Positions 57,399 through 64,000 of a stretch of DNA of 64,000 nt are shown here, piece after piece. The notes under the pieces are model-generated. The model was not told the DNA's origin. It saw only the letters and a program-made list of their open reading frames with translations, and searched no databases. The DNA comes from Lineolata rhizophorae (Eukaryota; Ascomycota; Dothideomycetes; Lineolatales; Lineolataceae). The stretch spans positions 14,318-78,317 of the forward strand of contig MU001680.1 in the NCBI GenBank assembly GCA_010093515.1, given 5' to 3'. The translations under genes were made by a program, and so were the position numbers. Each line of letters opens with the position of its first letter. The stretch's first letter is position 1.

Positions 57399-58019
57399 TG
57401 AGGATGTGTCAATGTTGGAGCAGCGGTTCGAGCGCGTTGAGTTCGCACTTACGTGCAAGTTTGTATAAACAGCCATCACAGCGACTGTGGTTTTTGGTTT
57501 CACAGCACTTCCAAAGAACGGCTTGCATGTACTTATATCTGATGTCTTAATACCTTTCGCGTGTACTTGTACTTAACTATCGGACCCTGTTGGGACAGTC
57601 ACACCACAATGACAATATGTGGGGGGCTATCTGAGGGATATGTCAGGCAGATCATGACCAACCTCCGCACGAGATAAATTTCTTCCAGAGATGGCCCGCA
57701 TCCCGGGGTCACGGGTTGGATCGGGACTAATTTCCCCATTTCCCCACATACTTGCGTTATTACCGCCGCATACCAGAGTCCAGGGTTGTGTGCTCAGTCT
57801 CGCATGACCTACGCAAGGTGGCCCGGGAAAATATGTATATTCTTACTATGCCAATTCTCCTCCTACGCTCAAGTCACTACAAAGTGCCCTAAATAATAGC
57901 CCACGTAATACAAGACCTTTCTCCTAAGCATTTTATTGGGCGTATGCGTCGATACGGACGTATGGAGTCTATATGGACATTTAGACTAGGCGATCTCACT
58001 CTCTCCTATATTGCGTATT
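57399..58019. other. Intergenic region, 620 bp
   Basis: Downstream of the helical-repeat gene; AT-rich toward its right end. No gene was seen. Confidence 0.45.
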
Positions 58020-58320
58020 AGCTCCATTACTGCGCCATGCTTATCGTACCATGCATTCCCTAGCATCTTCCTCCTTTCTCCCTCTAGCTCTTTCCACGCC
58101 CTATCATACCATCGCAAGGTTCGAATTATTTCCGTATGCCTTGTAACTATGGCTGACCTTGACGTACTTTTGAATATCCAGAAGTCCTTACGGCCTTCTT
58201 TTGAGTTCCCACGTTCCCAGTAACTTTTTTAAGTGATCGGCCTGTATAGGTTGCACTGCGTATGTGCCTTTGGCCTGCGTTCCAGTCCACTCGTTACGGC
58301 GCGCTGTTGGGGCTCTCTGC
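58020..58320 (-). pseudogene. Possible broken coding fragment
   Basis: On the minus strand one frame reads RRNEWTGTQAKGTYAVQPIQ and ADHLKKLLGTWELKRRP, meets a TAA, and continues GLLDIQKYVKVSHSYKAYGN before another stop. A second minus frame stays open from about 58220 to below 58020 and reads RTLRWYDRAWKELEGERRKM and LGNAWYDKHGAVMELIRNIG. Both look protein-like rather than random, and the single TAA could derive from CAA by a C to T change. I do not recognise the family. A frameshifted remnant of a gene or transposon fits best; a chance reading is not excluded. Confidence 0.3.
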
Positions 58321-58834
58321 CCGTATCACATGTATCAAGTATGTACTGACGAATGTTACGGGCATTGACCGGCGACTTTCTTATCCATACTACAGTGCAG
58401 ATCTAACCGGGAAGGGCTTGTAGCATCGGGAAAGGTCCAAACTCAAGAGTGCAAGCATTGAAACGATTAGCAGTCAATCGAGTGAGATTGGGCGAGTCCA
58501 CAGCATCGCAGTTCCACATCCCTTCCAGGCAGTCCTCCATCCGACCCGGGGGGCGGTCCCTCTCGAGCGAGCTTAACAAGCCGCGGCTAATCTTGAGAAC
58601 TCCATCGCCGACGTCGGACGATCTCGTCCGCCGTTGCCACGGGCCTGCGTACGTACGTACCGCGTGGAACCAGCTAAGAAAAACTTAAATCCCTAACAGG
58701 CAGCAGCGCGATTGATTTTCTCCCGGTCCCGGTCCCGGTCCCTGCCTGTCGGTGCACGTCCTCCATGCCTACATACTACGTACGCGGGGCCATATCAGGG
58801 CGGAGCTATGCGTCGTTTCATCCGTCCCGGCGTA

Positions 58835-58888
58835 GGGGGGGGGGGGGGGGCAGAACGTTCTTGTTCTTGTTCTTGTTCTTGTTTTTGG
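58835..58888. repeat. G16 homopolymer followed by TTGTTC microsatellite
   Basis: Sixteen consecutive G at 58835-58850, then after six bases a GTTCTT hexamer array at 58857-58888. Both are slippage-prone. Confidence 0.85.
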
Positions 58889-61589
58889 TTAGTGTGTAGA
58901 ACGACCCCATATGCCGGGGGGCCTCCAATACAAGGCGGCATTATTAAACTTTCGGGCGGGAGTTCCAGAGCCGGCGACTTCATGGGGACGGCCGGCTCGC
59001 GGACACCACGGCCGAAGGAAGGGCCGGATGGAAAGGCGTCTCTAAAGCGCGGTAATTATACTTTTTTCCCGGCATCGATGCTTCCGATATTCAACTTCTC
59101 ATTGGCGGGCCAACCAATAGATGGACGATTTGCCTTGGCCAGCCAGATCCATGCGGGCCGACGATGCGCGCGACGCGATAGGCTTGCCCCCCCCCGGCCC
59201 AAGGGCTGGAGGAAGTCCGTCCGTTTTGCACGAGGCAAGGCGAGGATTTCGCTCCCGTCCGCCCTGGCGGGAGCGCGACATTCAAGGCGACAGACGACTC
59301 GGGCAGCACCCCGTATCTTCCCCGGGACGCGCCGGTGATGATGGTGATGATGATGGGGCATCCCCTCGGGCGCCCTTGGCGCGTCGGCCGGTCGGCGCGA
59401 TCCCGGCGCCGCACGTGTGCGTGCCTGGCGATCCGGCCGGGACCTCGCCGGGGGCCTGTCGGGGGCGTGATGTGGGTGCGCTGTGCTCCGCGCGGAGTGC
59501 TCCGGTCTCTCCGGCCGGTGGTCCTCAGGTCGGGCCTTGGCCGTCGCCTTGATGCGGCCGGCCGGACCGACTGGACGAGCCGCAGGCACCACGTACGTGC
59601 AGAGCCGAGAGGACAAAGACGCTGCCGGCGCCGTTTCAACCGAAGGCTTCCGGGGCTCTAGCCGACGAGAGACAGGGCGTGCGTTCGGCGCCGTCCCACG
59701 ATCCGCGGGCGAGAAGTTGAGACACGTCGTCCATGGGCACGGAGCGCCGATCCTGGGCCAAGCGGACACGACGGTCTATGTACCTAGGTACGGAGTAGTA
59801 TGGACTGATTGTCGCACTTTCGCGGGCAAAGACAAAATACCCAAGGAGAACACCAAAGCGCATCCCCCCTATGCCGTTCCCAATTGCCGTACAGCAACCC
59901 GCTTTCCGCCCAAGGCTTTCCCTTGGAACGGCGCGTCTGATCGTTACCGCTCCGTTAATTTGCGCGCGGACGCGAAAAAGCCGGCGTCTTTGGACTTTAG
60001 GCTTCGAGAAGGTTTGCCGCGCCGGCGCGCCCGGCCAGGGGTGCCGGGCGCTAGCAGCCTTGCACAGTTTGCCGGCGGCGGCCGTTTCGGCTTGCAGGGG
60101 CTGGGGGCCTGCTCCCGGCGGCCCTCCGAGAAGGAGAAGCTTCGTGGAAGACGCATCGAAGGTCCTCCCTGCTCATGTGGCGAGGTCGGCGCGGTCCGCT
60201 CGCAATCGGCTCCCCCCGGCGGGAAGAAATGAGGCGGCGCCGGAGTTGGGCAAATTTGGCGACTGGCGTGGTGCACACGGCGGCTCCAGCCCAGCAGTCG
60301 TAGAACAGAAAACCCGCGCGTACTCCGTTTTGTACCTGAGTGCCTGCCCGCTGGAGTGACGCGCTGGCAACGGACTGCGGTTGAAGGGATGTAACGGACC
60401 ACGCAGGCACACAAACACACATTCTCCACGCATTTCCCTCGCACGGCAGTGTGAAGTGGAACATGCACCAAACGCGAAGACCCGAGCCGCAGGAAGACAA
60501 AGAAAAGGAAAGGAAAATGGGAGGAGAGGGCAACGTGCGTGCGCAGACGCTATCCAAGAAGCAGCAGCAGCAGCAGCATGTCGCACCTAGACGCAGCGAT
60601 GTGGCCATGGCGACTCGACCGCCCACGCTTGCGCGTACTGCGTGTACCGTACATACATACTACGCACATAGATACACACACACAACTATACACGTGGCAG
60701 CGAGCGCGCTCCGCTCCGCTCGTTCACCAGCGCTGGCATTTCAGCAGCGGCCTCGGCCCCCGCACGGCGCGTAACATTACATAAAATCCAAGGCGAGGCG
60801 GGAAGGGCGTTGAGGCATGACCGGGCGCCTCGGCGGGGTTGACTGGTCGCGTCAGAGCTCTCTCTCTTCGCAGCCGGGAGTGCGGAGAGAGAAAGTGGGA
60901 GTTGGACGGGGAGAGAGGCCGCCTTTCGCCGTGGCTGGGCCACGTTGCCCCGGATTCCCAGCGTCCCGGGTCGCCCGGCGGGCGCGCCGCCCACGCCCCT
61001 TCCCCTCCAAAACCCCCGACGCGCCCCCTCCCCACATGCCTACATGTGCACCTATGTAGCCCCCCGTCGCCCCGCGCAAGCCCGCGCAGCCCCGGGGAAT
61101 CGGGTACGCATGCGCGCGCGCCCGCAACGCCAGGGATCTGCCTGTTGGCAACAAAGTGCGGCGGGCGGCATTCCACCCCCCCGGTTTGTGTAACTGCGGG
61201 TTGGGTACATGTGTGTCTCCGCTCTGCGTGCGTGTGCATATGTGATGGCTCGCCGGCCGTCCATGCGAACGCGACTCGCACAACAGGGAAAGAGAAAGGG
61301 GGAAGGTGAGAGAGGGAGAGGGAGTGAGAGAGAGGCAGAGAGAAAGAGAGAGGCCTCGGGCGATGCAAGGCGTCGTCGTCCACGCCGGCGCCGGCGGCGG
61401 GCATCTCGGCCCAGCTTCCTATTGCGCCGTCTCACCGCCGCCGCGGAGAGAACGAGGTGGGCTGGCCTTCACTTGGGCTCCATGCGCTGCTGCTGTTGCT
61501 CCTGCCCCCCGGGCGACCAGGTCTGCGTTTGTTCCAGCCCTAGGAGAAGCTGTCCGGCCCCACCACTGACTGCTAGGTACCGTGCGCCG

Positions 61590-61617
61590 TACGGAGTGTA
61601 TATGTACATACTCCGTA
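61590..61617. repeat. Imperfect palindrome built on TACGGAGT
   Basis: TACGGAGTGTAT at 61590 faces ACATACTCCGTA ending at 61617, an inverted repeat with about one or two mismatches. The half-site TACGGAGTA recurs at 59789-59797 beside a perfect 12-bp palindrome GTACCTAGGTAC (59780-59791). Confidence 0.55.
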
Positions 61618-63131
61618 TGTACGTGGTAGGCATGTACCTCCTTGCTTGGCCGCCGCGTCTGCGTGTGCGGGTACGTGGCTTGCGTCCGTGTTTGTGAGTC
61701 ACCTTGGGGGAACACCGGCGGTGCAGCATTCGAAAGCGCAGCCGCGGAGCACGTACTCGTTCGTTATTTGCGACGAGGCCTCTCTTTGTGTGTGCAGGGG
61801 GGGTTTCTTTGCTCCTGAGTCTCCTTCGCTCGTCCGGGGAAAGGATCGGGCGTGCGCAATTGGCGGGCCATTGCTGACTGCCACTAGCTACATACCAACA
61901 AACTTTTCCCGCCGTCCATGCCCGTGGTAGGGACATAGCGTCCGCCGCGGCTTGCTGCGGCGGTAAGTGGTTATGTAGCTGCTACATAGGCTGGCTGCTG
62001 GTGGGTACGTTATTCCCCCCAACTCGAACAAGGTTGTCGGAGAGGCTGGCCCTTCGCGGCCGATTCGCGCCTCAGAACAGCAACTCCCCCCTCCTGCTAC
62101 GTAGTAAGCCGGCTGGAACTTGGAAAGGGCCTTCTCTGGACTTTCTATTCGGCTGCCTGGGCCGCCGTGGCCGGTGCTCTGGCCCGGCGCCGTCCGCCCG
62201 CCTTGCGCGGCGTGCGCCCGCGGCCGGCTGCTGGCATGCCTGCCCGCCTGCCTTCCTGGGCGTGGGGGCTCGCCTCCCCCCAGAGGGGGGGCTTCGCCCG
62301 CCCATAAGTCAACGGGGGGCGCGCGTTTGCGGGCAGCATTAAGCCCCGGCGGCCTATAGGCGGCCCCGGCGCTGCCGCACCAGGATTCAAGCTCCCTTCG
62401 GCGGAATCGGGGGCTGCCCCAGGGATGACTTTCCTTTTTACTTTTTTGCGCGTCCGGGCGGACGAGGGGGGGTTTGGGAATTAAGAAAAAAAAAAAGTAT
62501 GGGGGAAAAGAAGAGGGCACGGAGGGTAAACCAACCCTCCCATCCCCATCCCCCCCCCTCCTGGCCGGCGGTGAGACGGCGCACTGCATGCGGGAACCCG
62601 CCCCGTCCCGACTCCGCCGTCGCCTGCATATTTATATAGCCCAGGTCGGGCAGCCTTGCCCCGGAGGGAGTTTTCCATTTTCTAGTTCTCCCTTCGTTCC
62701 ACATAATAATTATCTTGGCTCGAACCCTCACTCCGTCCGCGGGAAATTTTTGATCTTTTGACAAGTGCCCCGAAGATCGAGAAGGACATCTCTCTTACGT
62801 GTCCTCCTCAGCCCTCGATTCTACTTAAATCTTGCCCCGGGACCCTCACTCCCATTTCACTCGCCTTCTACGCTGCTCCTAGCAAGCCAGACCTCACCAC
62901 CTTCTATTTACCTTACACACTCCTCATCGAAAGGTAAGTCCCTATCCCTCACCAATGTTCGTGACTTCTCTGTCCGCCAAACTAACAAAACCCTCTCCAA
63001 AGCCATATAAAGCTCGAACCCACTTACCAACCCTCTCCACCACCACCTCCAACCAGCCGCCCCCCATCGGGCAAACCTCGAGGCGGACTCCAACCCACCC
63101 GCCACTCGTCCGGCGTCCCAACCCACCAACC

Positions 63132-63458
63132 ATGGCCCAAAAACCCACCTCCTCCACCTCGACCCACCCCCGCCAACGCCTCTCCCTCTACACCCACAGC
63201 ACCCTCGGCCACGACGTCTCGGCCGCGCTCAAGGCCTCGCAGCCCCACCAGCAACAGCACCATCAGCACCAGTACCAGCACCAGCAGCACCAGCACGCCG
63301 GCGCCCGCGGCGACGTGCACGAGACGCCCGCGCCGCCGCCGTCGCCCGTCGACTTCGGCACGCCCGCCGTGCCGAGCGGCGCCTGGGGCGGGAGCCCGGT
63401 GGCGGCGGCGGCGGCGGTGGTGACGAGGCGGAAGGAGCCGGGGCCGGTGGGCGCGTAG
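63132..63458 (+). CDS. Small His/Gln-rich hypothetical protein
   Basis: A 108-codon frame from ATG 63132 to TAG 63456-63458. The N-terminus (STHPRQRLSLYTHSTLGHDV, then SAALKASQP) looks like ordinary protein. Then comes a His/Gln repeat (HQQQHHQHQYQHQQHQHAG) made of CAC/CAG codons, a Pro-rich stretch and an Ala run (VAAAAAVV) before a basic end. No signal peptide or membrane span. The leader at 62880-63131 is CT-rich and probably carries an intron (donor GTAAGT at 62935, acceptor CCAAAG near 63002), typical of a transcribed fungal gene. I do not recognise the family; low complexity makes the C-terminal half uncertain. Confidence 0.48.
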   Translation: MAQKPTSSTSTHPRQRLSLYTHSTLGHDVSAALKASQPHQQQHHQHQYQHQQHQHAGARGDVHETPAPPPSPVDFGTPAVPSGAWGGSPVAAAAAVVTRRKEPGPVGA

Positions 63459-64000
63459 AGCGGAAGGGGGGGACGATGGTGTTGCATACCGGGGAGTCTT
63501 GTTTTTTTTTTTTTTGNNNNNNNNNNNNNNNNNNNNNNNNNNNNNNNNNNNTTTTGTTCGCTCCTTGATGGAGGGCCGAGGTTGCCCCTCTCCCAATGTC
63601 AAAGGCGTCTTTCTTGAGTTGGGCGGAAACGGATTTTGCATATCTTTTTTTTTTTTTTTTTGCCTCTAAACATGGTTTGGCTTTGTTTTGAATATTATTT
63701 TTTTTTTTTGCTGGTTTTGGTTTTGTTCTCGGTCTCCGGTTTTGGTTCGTTCGATTTTCACCGCCCAGACTAGCTGGACTGGCTTCCGCGCATCATGTAT
63801 TAGACGGCGTTTTTGAGGAGCAGGCGGTGAAAGCGTCTAGAAAGGAGGCTGGCAAGAGAGTGTCACTGTATGGGAGCCAGTATTCTACCGTACACACACA
63901 CACACACTGGAGAGGGCGTGGGGTTGGCGGCAGATGCCCTGTCCGAATTCCGGATTATCACTTGTAATTCATTTTTTAATCTTTTCAAATTATCCCGGAC
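63459..64000. other. T-rich sequence after the last gene
   Basis: Contains several poly-T runs of 10-17 bases (near 63502-63515, 63646-63661, 63699-63709) and an AC dinucleotide repeat at about 63893-63906. Probably 3' UTR and intergenic DNA; no gene was seen. Confidence 0.5.
63517..63551. other. Assembly gap of 35 N
   Basis: A run of 35 undetermined bases inside a poly-T context; the homopolymer probably broke the assembly, so the true length is unknown. Confidence 0.95.

Larger units (their letters stand above)
58321..63131. other. GC-rich gene-poor region, 4.8 kb
   Basis: Long open frames run on both strands from 58.7 to 62.7 kb but overlap each other, have low-complexity Arg/Pro/Gly/Ala content and carry no domain, so base composition explains them. 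The region holds a G16 run, a TTCTTG repeat, purine-rich GA repeats near 61300-61350, and several TACGGAGT/TACCTAGGTA words. The last 400 bp (62740-63131) look like the promoter and leader of the next gene, with a GTAAGT at 62935. Confidence 0.5.

Noticed and set aside
58712-62589. Many 100-250-codon frames on both strands
   Set aside because: They overlap one another, carry low-complexity Arg/Pro/Gly text and no recognisable motif; composition explains them.

Overview
The window looks like a chromosome segment of a filamentous ascomycete (Pezizomycotina). Protein genes are split by short GT-AG introns, mostly 40-70 nt, with CTNAC-like branch sites. Gene content is typical of moulds: an alcohol (methanol) oxidase, a cyanide-resistant alternative oxidase, a spherulin-type cupin, an NAD-dependent glutamate dehydrogenase of the large fungal type and an LaeA-type methyltransferase. 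A C:G to T:A decay pattern resembling RIP marks the left end. Reading frames were reconstructed by hand splicing. In the multi-exon models the exon lengths sum to a multiple of three. No class or species is assigned.

Layout. 1-5.6 kb is a decayed, repeat-rich left edge: a protein-kinase relic (-), one intact two-exon GNAT acetyltransferase (+), and a broken Tad-like LINE (gag zinc knuckle, endonuclease and linker to reverse transcriptase). 5.6-13 kb holds four minus-strand genes: methyltransferase, SUR7/PalI-like membrane protein, POT peptide transporter and the RNA15/CstF-64 cleavage factor. 14-24 kb is mostly housekeeping: a His-rich small protein, the COMPASS subunit Swd3/WDR5, the sphingolipid phospholipase C Isc1 (divergent from swd3), prohibitin-2, a small membrane protein, an Emp46/47-type lectin and a short-chain dehydrogenase. 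25.6-26.7 kb encodes a secreted protein built from three identical-spacing 8-cysteine modules, the most distinctive gene in the window. 27.4-34.5 kb has the peroxisomal alcohol oxidase and the mitochondrial alternative oxidase on the same strand, separated by a 3.5-kb GC-rich stretch without a convincing gene. 35.7-39.6 kb is coatomer alpha. 42-52.7 kb carries plus-strand genes: an acidic conserved protein, a spherulin-like cupin, NAD-GDH (with a probable GC-AG intron) and a lysine-rich H1-tail-like protein. 53.8-57.4 kb is a divergent pair: coatomer zeta and a probable mitochondrial helical-repeat protein. 58-63 kb is gene-poor, with simple repeats, a possible minus-strand relic at 58.0-58.3 kb and one small His/Gln-rich gene just before a 35-base assembly gap.

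Functional links: two COPI subunits (alpha, zeta) and an ER-Golgi lectin serve early secretion. Prohibitin-2, alternative oxidase and the helical-repeat protein point to mitochondria. Alcohol oxidase and alternative oxidase both handle oxygen and may relate to C1 or alcohol use, but nothing here amounts to a secondary-metabolite cluster. I recognised no tRNA, rRNA, CRISPR array or replication origin.
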